This document shows positions 11,674 through 22,683 of a DNA stretch of 64,000 nt, piece after piece (position 1 is the first letter of the stretch; each line of letters opens with the position of its first letter). The stretch is taken from the NCBI GenBank assembly GCA_958298945.1, contig OY282609.1, forward strand, positions 32,709,212 to 32,773,211, in the 5' to 3' direction. The notes beneath the pieces are model-generated. The model did not search any database. It was given only the letters and a program-made list of their open reading frames with translations, and was not told where the DNA came from. The position numbers and the translations under genes are program-made. Source of the stretch: Atherix ibis. Taxonomy: Eukaryota; Arthropoda; Insecta; Diptera; Athericidae.

Positions 11674-13189
11674 CTTAGATTATAGAACTGGATAGGCCCT
11701 CTACACAAAAATTATGTCCAAACTTTGTTGGCAATACATTCGTAAGAACGCACAAACATGCAAAATAACAGAAACGGCGTGAATCAGGGGGGGGGGGCAA
11801 TTTTAAACTTGAGTATGCGATTGAAGCGGTTTGTTCAAAACCGTTTTGATATGTGATATCATTTATGCGTAAACAAATAGATTTTTTAATATTGTGGATT
11901 TTGTTGTTTAATGGAATTAGTTTTTACATTTTGCAATAAAACACAGTATTCTATATAAAATATAATTTATTTCACTATGTATTATTTATTAAAACAAAAT
12001 TATTAAGTGAAAGAGCATATAAAAATATAAATTGTAAGTTATTTGATTATATCAAAACAATTATGTGCACAAATAAAAATCCATTAAAAAAAAAATCATT
12101 ACTTAAATAGAATATTACATCAAATTCTTAATAATATAGAAGTGCATTTTATGCAAATTCTTGAAAACTAAATTACAAGATGAAAAATTTAATATACTTA
12201 AATAATTAATAACTAATATTCTAAAAAAAATTGAGAACAATATTATTTAGTAAATGCATTACAAAATGGTCTAATCGAGCAAGCAAAAGCACAAATGCAA
12301 GCAAATTTATTTAAATAATAAGCCTACCGAATACACTTCATTTATTTGAACACAATAAAAACTTCAATGGAAAACATACTGAAAAATTCGTTCCCTTAAA
12401 TTTTCTTACACACACTTTACGTACACCGGCACTGAACTATTTTCTGGTAAACATTGAACTGTCAACATCACATTTCTTTACATTTATTGAATGATGAACT
12501 TTTCACTTTTTTAACAACTTTTTGGACAAAATAAATCATTAAAAACCATTTCTGTAGTAAAAATGAAGATGTCAACTTATCGAAAGAAAGAAATTCCCAA
12601 CAACCCTTTATAAGTAAAAACTTCCTATTAAATGTCATCAACAATAAAACTATTTATATAAATATTTACTTTTTCGTAAATACTTCAAAAAACATAAAAA
12701 CCATAATTTCACTTGCACTTTCCGATAAGTATCAAACTAACAACTTTAAAAACAACAAAAGTATGCAACCATTTCGGTATGTTACCCACTTTCATGGAGA
12801 ATGGCGTATTTTAAAACTCTCCGAAATTATACAAAATTAAGGCGCTTGAAATTTGATTGTTATTTACGAAATAAATTAATAAACCTGGAATACAATTCCA
12901 TTTCATATCAAAAGATTGTACAAAATATAAAAATTGCATGTTTAAATTGTATTTTTGTTTCCAATAAGTGAATTAAAATGCATATAAATTATGCTTTTGG
13001 AATTAAATAAATTTCTATTCTACGAAAACTAGTTGTCAGTGGTTGTCATGTCGACATAAAAAAAAATCTACAGAAAAGTATGCAAGCAGTACGATTTCTC
13101 GCCACTTTCAAGATATTTCGGCGAGAAAATTGCGTATACATATACGAAAATCTGACGTCCTGGCCTGTCCAGGTATTCTTTTATCTAAA
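11674..13189 (-). mobile_element. P-like THAP element, copy 2
   Basis: Same family and orientation as copy 1. The left end CTTAGATTATAGAACTGGAT and the right end (reverse complement beginning TTTAGATAAAAGAATACC) bound the copy. The flanking octamers GTTTCAAA (11666-11673) and ATTTCAAT (13190-13197) agree at six of eight bases, consistent with an old 8-bp target duplication. The THAP exon is mostly deleted; only the GISFFR end and a damaged donor remain near 12580-12600. Non-autonomous and decayed. Confidence 0.8.
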
Positions 13190-13224
13190 ATTTCAATTCT
13201 AATTTTGAACCAAAATATGTGTGT

Positions 13225-14565
13225 ATATACTGCCGGCCAAAAGATGGCGATGACCCTTTGGGTTTTTTTAGTCGGAAAGTTAAATAAAACTGCGAAATTA
13301 AATTGCAGAAGCGAAAAAGATATAAAATATTAATTTTCATCTTAAATATGAACATTTTTTTTGTGTGTATTAAATATCTCACGAAGTACCCTTGCGATTC
13401 TGGGCATTCGGTCGATTAATTTTGTTATCGTATCCTTTGAAATACCGTTGAAGGATTGCCAGAGAATATTCCACAAATTTTTCTTCTTGGAGAATGGACA
13501 GTGCCTATACAATTATCTGTCTATGCCACATCCCATAGATTTCGGTGGTCACGTCATTTTTCAAAATGCCTTCTTGTTTTTGTTATTTTGAACATAATCT
13601 TTGCATAATTTCGAACTATGTTTAAGATCGTTACCCTGCTGCATAACGAATCGTTCAGCAATAAACCGAAGTCCTGGTGGAGAGAATTCCTTTCTAAAAT
13701 ATTATTTTAAAAATTCACACTGCTTTTGTTTAAAAATTCCTTCAAATCCTGCCAAGTCTCCTACTCCACTCGAAGAGAACCAATCCCAAACTATAATCGA
13801 GCAAACGCCTTGCTTAACGGTTGGCATCACACAGCTTCCGGCAGCTATTTTTCTCTAGCACTTCGACGCACGTAAATTTTTCTTTTAGACAAAAAGATCT
13901 AGAACTTGGACTCATCCGTTCAGAGTATATTTCTTAAAGTCCTTAGCAGTCAAGATATGATGGAATAAATCTCAATCGAATACTTTTTATTTTGAGGTCG
14001 TCGTAATAGTTTTCTTACCGTCATGCGCCCAAAATAGACCACCACTGATTAGATACACTGATTTAGCACGGGTTTTATTTAATTTGCATCGAATTAGATG
14101 TGCTGTATGTGTCCAATTCCTTTGATTTGTTAATCAAATTGAGCTATTCTTCCTTAAACTAGTAATTTTTAGCCTATCAATCCATGGCAAGCTTCGATGA
14201 CTTCCGATTTGATCATAACATTCTATAATCATGGGCATGAACCCAAACTCTTCCATATTTTTATATTAGCAGTTATAAACAGTTCCGATATACTTTCGTT
14301 AAATAAAATAACAATATCAAATCACAATTTTTAGTCTTTAGTTAAATATAACTTAATAGATCGAACTTAAGATAAATATTTAAAAAAAGAAGGATAAAAA
14401 TAATCCTAGAACTTGGTAATTGCACTGATTGGTCTGTTATAGTCAGAAAAAAGGGACATAAATGGAAGAGTACCGACACCTTTTTATAATATTTCGGGAA
14501 ATAATAAAATATTTAACCTGCTATTTATACTAATTTGCATACTTTTGACCAATATAGTTGCATAA
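13225..14565 (-). mobile_element. Tc1-like element with degenerate transposase
   Basis: On the - strand several frames give Tc1-family DDE sequence in the right order. DESKF then a stop and IFLSKRKIYVRR lie near 13850-13910 (first catalytic Asp). MPTVKQGVCSIIVWDWFSSS and GVGDLAGFEGIFKQK lie near 13730-13830. FVMQQGNDLKHSSKLCKDYV lies near 13590-13650, where the second catalytic Asp of QQDN is Gly. LWNILWQSFNGISKDT and KLIDRMPRIARVLR lie near 13380-13480, the C-terminus. There are at least four stops. The outer limits are approximate: GGCCAAAAG near 13238 and its complement-type partner CTTTTGACC near 14540-14550 resemble S-element-type ends. Confidence 0.75.
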
Positions 14566-15609
14566 CTGAAGATATTTGAATTTTTTTTAAAAAATTATTT
14601 GAAATAAATAAAAATATAATGACATAATACATACGTAAATAAGAAAGTTCAATGTACATTTAATTGATTTTTAATTAATCCAAATGTCAAATAGTTATTT
14701 TGATTTAAAGGCATACATAATTAAAAAGAGGGTACACAGTAGAAAATATACTAACTATTGAATTAATTAATTATTTTTAATACTTATTCTATATTACGAA
14801 TAATTTTTATTCATCACTTTTAAAATAACAAAAATCTACGCATTTGAAATTTTTTTTTTAAATTCTCTTTTCTATTTAAGAATATTACTAATATTGGGGA
14901 AAAAATCACCAACTAGAATTTCAAGTTAAAAAATGAAAATTCCCATATAGATACTAGAGTTGATATTGTGTCAACAGCAGTAGGGGGGGGGGGGATTGTG
15001 TTTTTAATTTCAGGTTTTCTGTATAATTTAATTATATTTCTATTAGCTTTTTTCAAACTTTGTTAAAGATAAATTTAATACCAAGTTTAGTGTTGACAGA
15101 GAGCCGAATTTACATAAATTATTTAAAACGTTTGCAAATATTTGCTCAGCAAGATTAAAAATTTTTCTCTTATTTTGTAATATAAAAAAGCTTTTGCCGT
15201 AATTCTAGTTATAATACAAGTTAAAGGTTAAGTAGATATCCACCAATGAAGAGATGGTTTTGATGAATCTAAGAGAAATTGAAATTTTAAAGAGTTACTG
15301 GTGAGAAGAATATTGCAGACTATAATAAATTAAAATTAACTCGATTTAGATAAAAAAAATTGGAATTTATAATTTGTATTATTTTTGTTTTTTATTTTCT
15401 CGTATTCTAAGAATTATAAAAAAAACCACAAGTATGTGTATTTTTAGTAGTTAATACCCCATTTCAATAAGCCACTGTGTCAGCAGCACATTCTAAAAGC
15501 TCATATACCGAAAAGGTGGGCGTTATTTGTGGTTTTATTTTTAAACTGAAAGGAAAAAATGACATTTGAATCTATAACAATAATGGATGAAAAGTAAGAT
15601 CATTTATTG
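14566..15609. other. non-coding stretch
   Basis: AT-rich, no gene seen. A run of G (12 long) lies at about 14983-14994. The stretch ends at the TA that flanks the next mariner. Confidence 0.5.
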
Positions 15610-15611
15610 TA

Positions 15612-15957
15612 CGAGGTCTGTTCAAAAAGTGCCGACAAGTTCGGCCATTTTAAATTTTCACTTAATTTTTGACAACTGCTTTGCTTGCATGTGTTTTGGC
15701 TCGTCTTCGATTTTAATATGGTGCAAAAGTTAATTGTTGTTCTTCCACAAATCCGGGCGTTTCTGGCGGATTGCTTCGCGCAACTTGCGCATAACCTGCA
15801 GGTAATATTCTTTATTGACCGTTCTACCCTGTGCCAAGAACTCATGATGCACGACGCCCCTGCAATCGAAGAAAACTGTAAGCAAAACCAGTTATGACCC
15901 TCTAGAGCAAATTTGGGTCGTCGCAAAAATCGAAGACGAGCCAAAACACGTGCAGTT
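15612..15957. mobile_element. mariner fold-back remnant, truncated on the right
   Basis: It begins after a TA with CGAGGTCTGTTCAAAAAGTG, the end of the same mariner family as 468-1386, and jumps at once to the family's internal left region (GCCGACAAGTTCGGCC). The transposase part that follows runs on the opposite strand (IRQKRPD/LREAIR reading on -, about 15745-15880). The copy then closes with GAAGACGAGCCAAAACACGT, the reverse complement of bases near 15685-15712. Both sides therefore carry the native left end, a fold-back arrangement. The right terminal repeat is missing; a non-LTR relic follows directly. Confidence 0.7.
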
Positions 15958-15959
15958 AA

Positions 15960-16325
15960 CATAACCTTTTACAGTCAATCCGAATTATTTCACCCAAAAA
16001 ATCTGACCTAAACATTGAAGCTTCTTCGGAAATTTGAGTTCTTAGCAACAAAAACCATTGCGAACTCTTGTTCGCGTTCGAGAAGAGGATCCTTCAAAGA
16101 ATTTTTGACTCCCTAGTCCGGTATGCTGGACATGAAAGCTATATGGATGAGCACGAGCCTGTCCAGAAAGTTTACAGTTGCACCATTTATGGTCCCAGAA
16201 GACGAAGTAGGCCTGCCTTCGGTGGGACGTTATTATTGGTCAGAACGACAAAAACATGCTTAGATTGTCAAACAGCAAAACCGCAGCGCGAAGACGAGAC
16301 GTCTGGAAATCTTTGACCTAAACTG
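15960..16325 (+). pseudogene. non-LTR retrotransposon, C-terminal part of RT ORF (copy 1)
   Basis: The frame near 16050-16320 gives FEKRILQRIFDSL, then VRYAGHESYMDEHEPVQKVY and YGPRRRSRP. In insect non-LTR elements the reverse transcriptase is followed by a domain of pattern F(E)RKILRRIFGP...LRW(L/A)GHV.RM...GRPR.RW, which this matches. A deletion joins FDSL directly to VRYAGH compared with the copy at 19445. Upstream, ACCTTTTACAGTCAATC is shared with the copies at 19550 and 58740, marking the same family. Frameshifts after GRP make it dead. Confidence 0.65.
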
Positions 16326-16439
16326 GACACGAAGGATAACTGCCATTCTTCTTCAATCGAAGAAAATCGCTCATAGTTACAATCTAATAACAGCTCCTAT
16401 CTTGAACCAAACTTGTATATGACTATCACAACTCAGTTT

Positions 16440-17060
16440 GTAGGTCTGCAACAGACAATTGAAATTTTTGATAACTTGTCCCAATAAAGTGCCGTTTTGG
16501 ATCTTGAATTATTCTTGGATGGGTGGCATACACTTTTCTTTGCCTTTCAAATAACCTCAAAGAAAAAAGTCCAACTGTGCGTTACATCACAAGATCTTGA
16601 CGGCCAATTCACATTAGCGTTTCATGAGATCATTCGCTCATCGAATTTATTGCTCCAGTAAATCACTCTTTTAACATGTTGTGTGGCTCAGAGTGCCGTC
16701 TTGTTGAAACCAAAGCTCATTCACAATCAATTCATTCAGTTTAAGCCACAAAAAAGTTCGTTAACATGTCACGATGTCTTTTTAGGGATCTTTGCAATTG
16801 CCTCTTCACGATCATTTTCGAAAAAGAACGTCCCAATGATTCCACCAGCCCATAAACCGCACCAAACTGTGGCTTTTTTTAGGATGCATCGGTTTTTTCG
16901 GAAATAACAGATACCCCAGATTCGAAAATTTCGATAGTTAACGTAGTTGTCGATGTGAAAAATGTTCTGCGCCTCTAAAGATGAATTTTACGAAATTTCC
17001 CTTTTAGAGACCGGCCGTTTTTGAAGTTGAAATAAGTCTGGTTGAATAAAATCCTTTCTT
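16440..17060 (-). pseudogene. rosa-like (DD41D-type) Tc1/mariner transposase relic
   Basis: On the - strand the reading gives VNYRNFRIWG (near 16910-16950), KATVWCGLWAGGIIGTFFFE (near 16810-16880), ELWFQQDGTLSHTTC (near 16680-16730; second catalytic Asp kept), and NVNWPSRSCDVT (near 16580-16615), then a Leu-rich tail. This is the order of rosa-type transposases, which cut and paste at TA. Several frameshifts and stops separate the blocks. Terminal repeats were not found. The better preserved relative at 32309-33552 supports the assignment. Confidence 0.7.
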
Positions 17061-17099
17061 ATGTTGTTAATGACCCCATGACTTAAATTCAATTGGGGA

Positions 17100-17335
17100 A
17101 TATCGGAGAAGTCTAATTGCTTTCAATCCTTGAGTTTGCCACTTGTTCAGCAGTTGGGGAATATCCAATATGGCTGTAAAAGTGCGTCTTAAGAGTGCAT
17201 ATATAAGTAAAAAAATCTGTCTCTTCAGTGCCCAAAATATCCACATGACCTGGACCCAACCAAAGTCTGATATGCTCAAAATTGGGCAAAAAGTATCGAA
17301 TATGTTTCAGAACTGAGGAGCTTCCGCTAACAGGG
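17100..17335 (-). pseudogene. RNase H domain fragment of an I/R1-type non-LTR element
   Basis: The - frame reads SSVLKHIRYFLPNFEHIRLW then LGPGHVDILGTEETDFF. The pattern (L/V)W(V)PGH.DI.GNE.AD is the C-terminal RNase H signature carried by I-clade and some other non-LTR elements; it degrades template RNA during copying. GNE.AD is degraded to GTEETD. Downstream residues (HIGYSPTAEQVANSRIESN) fit the linker. The rest of the element is not visible nearby. Confidence 0.55.
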
Positions 17336-17410
17336 ATGATGACCTTAATTGCAAAAAGGATATCAGAAAAGATAAATAATTTTTTTATCGGAATTATTCT
17401 GTTGAGCACT

Positions 17411-19440
17411 TAAACTAACTGCTAATCATCTGATGTCATAAAGTTCTACAGTAATTTGTGTTTTTATTTATTATATTTAAAGTATCTACAAGACACTTAA
17501 GTACCTCAAATTTTATAATTACATTCCTGTTGCTGACAAAATTCAAATTATTATTTTAACTAAGTAAATATATGAACAAAATTTTGCTTACTTTAGAAGT
17601 TTAGATAAAAGAAAAAAAACACAACTTAAATTTCGAATAGAAAATAAATTGTGAAAGTATCAATTGCATTTATAAAAATAGATTCAATTCTAAAACATTT
17701 CAACTGATAAGAGAAAAGATTCAAGATATACACGTTAACACATGGTTGACAAGTTTGTAGCTAAAAATATTTTGCATTTATAATTAAAGATACTTTCCAC
17801 ACGACTAAGATCTAAAATAGTGTAAATAATATTGGCAAAATTCCAAGTTTTTTTTTGTTTGTTTGTTTAAATTTTTTTTTTATTGTACGTGACAAAATGT
17901 CGTTACAATTTAGTTCTCTGATCAAAATATCTAAAGTATGTTTAGTACGATACTTTTTAATAGATTGACTAAATTCAAATAATTACATTTAATGTTATCA
18001 ACAGAAACAAATTTTAATGAATTAATTTTTAATGTTTTAGCTGTGTTTTTAGGTGTCTAGTACTCAATCGTGTTTAGTTCGAATTCGGCTAGTCACTCAT
18101 AGATGGACTACTCCTTGGTTATCGCTAAGTGGCCAAGAGCTGTCACCCTATTAAGAATTTATATTTCACTATAATTCTTACTGGAATTCCAATAATATAT
18201 CTAATTTGGGTTAGGCTTTATAAAAATAAATATTCGGATTCCATTTTATTGGAATTTTGTACTCATAAAATTTCAACTTTTCTAGTATCTAAGAAAACTA
18301 AATAATCTAGTAAAAAAACTTATCAGAATTCTTGCAAATAGCAAACAAATTTGCTTTTGAGAAAGAGTATAAAAATTATTTTATTTGACTATAAATTTCT
18401 GCTTATCATGCGAAAACAACCTTCTAGTGTCTTCTAACGTAGATAATTTCTTTCAAATACGAGTAGATAATGTCTCTTGAATTTGATTAACCTCTTAACG
18501 TCTATAAAATATTTTAATTGATTTTATTATGTTTTTTTCCCCCTACAGATAAGGAAAATATCATGTTTTTCCCCATATTTATTTATAAACCCGAATTGAA
18601 TTCAATCTCAACACTTACTTGTCACCGAAAAGCCTGAAGTTTTTTATGCCATTAAAATTGATATAAATCAGTGCTAGTAGAGTACATAAAATGACTATGC
18701 AAAAAATACTGTTTGCCCAATAATGGTGAAAATTGATAAGTGAAAGCGTTTATTGATATGAAAACATAAAAATTATGGTACAAACATTATTCAAATATGA
18801 GTATTAGAAAATTATTGACTATGATTTCTCAAAAGAACTTTCTATTTTCAAAGTCTTAACACTTGATAAGAAATTTAAAGAAAATTAAAATACGTTTTCA
18901 ACACCAAAATAATAATAATATAAATTAGACATAAAAAAATTTTTTTTAATAAAAATAAAAATTTATTACTAACACCGGAAATGGGAGTAGCTTGGCATAT
19001 TTGAGTCCGATTCATTCATATCGAAGCTGTGAGTATGAAATAAATTTCATTTAGTCATTTTTGAAATCATAAAATTTATTTATAAAAACTATTAGAATAG
19101 AAAATTATTAGAAAGTTGATGATCACTTTCTCATTTCTATCGAATTTGTGAATTTTTGTATTTTTTTTTTGCTTGGTTACGTTCTAAATTTCCATCATGC
19201 TTATGATCTCAGATAATGAGTCTCATTGGCTAGAAATAATTTTGATTTTAAAAAGAAATCCAACAATGTCATCGGTTTGTTGATTTTATTTCGAGAGCAA
19301 TGAATATTACCCCATTGTTATTCTTAGACATCTCCTATGCTCAAGATTGTATGTGTTGCACAGACTAGACTCCAATGGAAACTCAAGAGCTTCCTTGTTA
19401 TACATACCACCTTCCTTGTTTTTATAACAATAAATTTATT
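17411..19440. other. non-coding stretch
   Basis: AT-rich DNA, no supported gene. No hairpin, tandem repeat or transposon end was recognised. A small lower-AT patch lies at about 18050-18150. Confidence 0.45.
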
Positions 19441-19444
19441 GAAT

Positions 19445-19995
19445 TTATAATTGATTCGAACGAGTTAAATAATTTTCCAAATTGGGGTCGAGGTTAACAA
19501 AGCCGATAACAACTTGAAGGAAGAAATTTTCGCAGAACTTCTAACAGAACCTTTTACAGTCAATCTGAATTATTTCACTCGGAAAATCCGACCTCAACAT
19601 TAAAGTTTCTTCGGAAATTTGAGATCTTAGCTCTTGTTCACGTTCGAGAAGAGTATCCTTCAAAGAATTCATGGCTCCCTAAATAAGCATGTACGATTCC
19701 GGAGCCTATTTAACAACAAGATCCTGGAGCTTTACTGCGACCGCCCGGTTGTGGATAAAATTAAACTCAAAAATCTGCGGTATGCTGGACATTAAAGCCG
19801 TATGGATGAGGACGAGCCTGTTCGAAAAGTCTATAGTGGCACTATTTATGGTCCCAGAAGACGAGGTAGGCCTGTCTGCGGTGGGACGTTATTGTTGGCC
19901 AAGACGCCAAAACCATGCTTAGATTATCGAACTGCAAAACCGCAGCTCAAAGTCGAGACGTTTGGAAGGCTTTGCAGGGTCCCAGATTTCTAGTC
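19445..19995 (+). pseudogene. non-LTR retrotransposon, RT C-terminal region (copy 2)
   Basis: Begins with a region equal to FPYLGSRV in relatives (here FPNLGSRVNKADNN, near 19470-19510). It passes through FEKSILQRIHGSLNK and a SLFNNKILELYCDRPVVDKI reading, then KLKNLRYAGH, MDEDEPVRKVYSGTIYGPRR and GRP (19802-19890). Order and spacing match the palm-thumb and post-RT domain of the same family as 15960, 31870 and 58290. It lacks the RT active-site region and has stops and shifts. It ends near a stop at 19991-19993, possibly the native ORF end. Confidence 0.7.
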
Positions 19996-20184
19996 CATAA
20001 ATCCATATGGCATTTAGTAGGACATTTTATAAAAGTACCTAAGTTAAGGAAGTTTATTTAGAAGTCGAAGTAATTTTCGATATTATCTGTTTAGTTGCAG
20101 TCTATTAAGTCTCTTGTATAGGTTTCATGTCAAGCGTTTGTTTAAGTTCAGTCATTGGTCTCGTGGAATATCCCTTCTAATATA

Positions 20185-21073
20185 TTGGGTTGTTCGGAAA
20201 GTAATATCGTTTGCTGATGAAGGCATTAATTGATGCAAACCGGCGAATAACAACAAGCTGAGAGATTAAATTTATCGAATACGACCGTTTATAATTATTT
20301 GAAACGGCTAGGTTTTATCTCAAAGCTCGAAATATGGGTTTCTCATCTTCTTACGGAAAAAAAATTGTGCCGTCGCATTGACGTTTGTGATTTGCTTCGC
20401 AAACGCCAAAAATATGATCCATTTTTGAAGCGTATCAACACTGGGGACGAGAAATGGGTTGTCTATGACAATGTTAAGCGCAAAAGATCGTGGAGTAGAA
20501 AATAATGAACCAGTTGAAAGCACTTCGAAAGCGAATATTCATCAAAAAAAGGATATGCTATCTGTTTGGTGGGATTTCAAAGGAATTGTTTATTTTGAGC
20601 TTCTACCGAGCAACACAACGATCAATTCTGAAGTGTACTGTCATCAGTTGGACAAATTGAATGCTTCACTTAAAGCAAAAAAGGCCAGAATTGGTCAATA
20701 GGATAGTATTCCAACAGGATAATGGGAAACCACATAAAAGTTTGACCACTCGGCAAAAGCTTTTAGAGCTTGGATGGGATATACTACCACACCCACCATA
20801 CTCTCTCCATACCTGGCACCTTCTGATTATCAATTGTTCCGGTCTCTACAAAACTTTTTAGACGGTAAAACGTTTAATTCAAATGAGGAGGTCAAAAATC
20901 AATCGGATCAGTTTTTTGCCAGAAAAGATCAAAAATTTTATGAGCGTGGAATCATGCTACTGCCAGAAAAATGTCAAAGGGTATTGGATCAGACTGGATA
21001 ATATTTGATTGAATAAAATATTAATTCATCATAAGAAAATCGTCTTTCATTTTTATTTTTCCGGACAACCCAA
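20185..21073 (+). mobile_element. mariner element (second family), N-terminus deleted
   Basis: The ends TTGGGTTGTTCGGAAAGTAA and its near-complement TTTCCGGACAACCCAA are flanked by TA (20183-20184, 21074-21075). After the left end the sequence jumps to ALIDANRR, so the first third of the transposase is gone. The remainder is well ordered: SKLEIWVSHLLTEK, INTGDEKWVVYDNVKRKRSW (first catalytic Asp, 20440-20490), MLSVWWDFKGIVYFELLPSN, VFQQDNGKPH (second Asp, 20710-20735), APSDYQLF (third Asp), and ERGIMLLPEKCQRVLDQTG. A stop after SWSRK, a shift at GQ and a disrupted YSPDLAP block make it inactive. A longer copy lies at 53189-54417. Confidence 0.9.
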
Positions 21074-21234
21074 TATCTCACAGTCCTTATTATCGGTGGC
21101 TGTTAATTTATTGCGTGACCTTCGACTGGTGATTGTGTTAAGCTTCTTGAAAGCGTCAGGACCTGGGGGTACTTTTGGAAGTCGGTCAGAAAATTAGTTT
21201 ATTAAAGTGTTTGTTAACTTTATTTTGCGTATTA

Positions 21235-21690
21235 TAGATCCTGTGCCTCTAAGAGACGATAATCTGAAGATGTAGTTTTAAGTTTTATCCGAAAAATGCG
21301 TTTTATTTCCCTTATCCAACCAATACATTTTCTTAATCGATGGCTACTATTAAGACAGTTGTCTTGAATGTCTATGAAATATCTCCAAGACGATTTGACT
21401 AAAGGTTTCTTTATGGAAATCAATTTCTTGGTTGGTTATATTCTTGAAGGAAGAAATATTCATTCCGTTAGATATGGTCTAAATTCTTTCCAGTTTATGT
21501 TCTTATACGATGTTCTTAAAGATTTTAGCTCAGTATGCTCGAATTTTAATTGAGTTTGAATTTTAATTTGCATAAGAATCGGACAATGGTCTGAATGGAA
21601 GTCGAGAGTTGCCCAAGAGTAAGGATTCGAACTAAACCACTTGATACGAAAAACAGATCGACTATAGATAAGAACCAGAAGTTGCAATTA
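21235..21690 (-). pseudogene. non-LTR retrotransposon endonuclease C-terminus fragment
   Basis: The - frame at 21460-21687 contains NPYSWATLDFHSDHCPILM, then about 20 residues and NINWKEFRPYL. SDH(C/Y/F)P is the conserved C-terminal motif of the apurinic-like endonuclease of jockey/I/R1-type elements (the His is catalytic), and a W.F..L block usually follows. The frame breaks after YLTE and further pieces (SFKNITNQEIDF in another frame) lead towards 21235. It is cut off on the right before the mariner at 21811. Confidence 0.55.
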
Positions 21691-21810
21691 CCTTTAATAT
21701 GGAGATGCTAGTTAGCAAATTTTTAATAGAGATACTGGAAGAGTTACGGATAGAATAATCCCCATGAAGTGTGACAATTCACATCTACGCCTACAAATAA
21801 AGTTAGTATA

Positions 21811-22681
21811 CGAGGTCTATTCAAAAAGTATCGCGAATTTTGTGTTTTTTTCAAAAATTATTTATTTATTCATGAATATTTTTTTTGTCCCCTTCAAAGT
21901 AATCCCCACCAGATATTATACACTTGTGCCCACGTTTTTTCCAATCCTCTAAGAACTTCAAAAAATAATTTTTTGCGATCTTGTTCAGTTCCTCCTTCGA
22001 TGCCGTTTTTATCTCCTTAATCTTAGCGTAGCATCGTCCTTTCATAGAACTCTTCAGTTCCGGGAACAAGAAAAAGTCACAGGAGCCAGATCTGGGGAAT
22101 ACGGTGGCTACGGCATTATTAGTGTGTTGTTTTTGGCCAAAAATGGCAAAAGCCAATTTTTGTTCTTCCACACATCCGGGCTTTTCTGGCGGATTGCTTC
22201 GCGCAACTTGCGCATAACTTGCAGGTAATATTCCTTATTGACCGTTCTACCCTGTGGGAAGAACTCATGATACACCACGCCCCTGCAATCGAAGAAAACT
22301 GTAAGCAAAACCTTCACATTCGACCGAAATTGGCGCTTTTTTCGGTGTTGGCTCGTGCAACACCTTCCATTGGGATGATTGAGCTTTGGTTTCCACGTCA
22401 TAACCATAAACCTATGATTAGTCACCAGTTATGACCCTCTGAAGCAAATTTGGGTCGTCGCGCAAAATGCTCCTTAGCAATGTTAATGCGATGCTGTTTT
22501 TGGTCGAAATGGAGAAAAAAGCGAAGGCGAGTCAAAACACGTGCAAGCAAAGGAGCTGTCAAAAATTATCGGCATAAGTGAGAGACAAAAGTACCAACAT
22601 AACGCCACAAAAAAAATCAGAAATCGAATATACGTAACCCGCGGAAATTCAAAATTCGGGATACTTTTTGAACAGACCTCG
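21811..22681 (-). mobile_element. mariner element (first family), N-terminal half deleted
   Basis: TA-flanked ends (21809-21810, 22682-22683) read CGAGGTCTATTCAAAAAGTA and, in complement, CGAGGTCTGTTCAAAAAGTA. The - strand carries RSNVKVLLTVFFDCRGVVYH, then QVMRKLREAIRQKSPDVWKN (22150-22330), GSCDFFLFPELKSSMKGR (near 22025-22085) and KKRGHKCIISGGDYFEGDK (near 21885-21945), the C-terminal two thirds of the transposase. The block with the second catalytic Asp (HHDNAPAH) is deleted here. The DNA-binding domain and first Asp region are missing. Its long left end (about 22505-22681) matches that of 28614. Confidence 0.88.
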
Positions 22682-22683
22682 TA

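Noticed and set aside
21605..21640. Complement of GGATTCGAACTAAACC, similar to a tRNA T arm
   Set aside because: It lies inside a retrotransposon endonuclease relic and no acceptor stem or anticodon arm can be folded.
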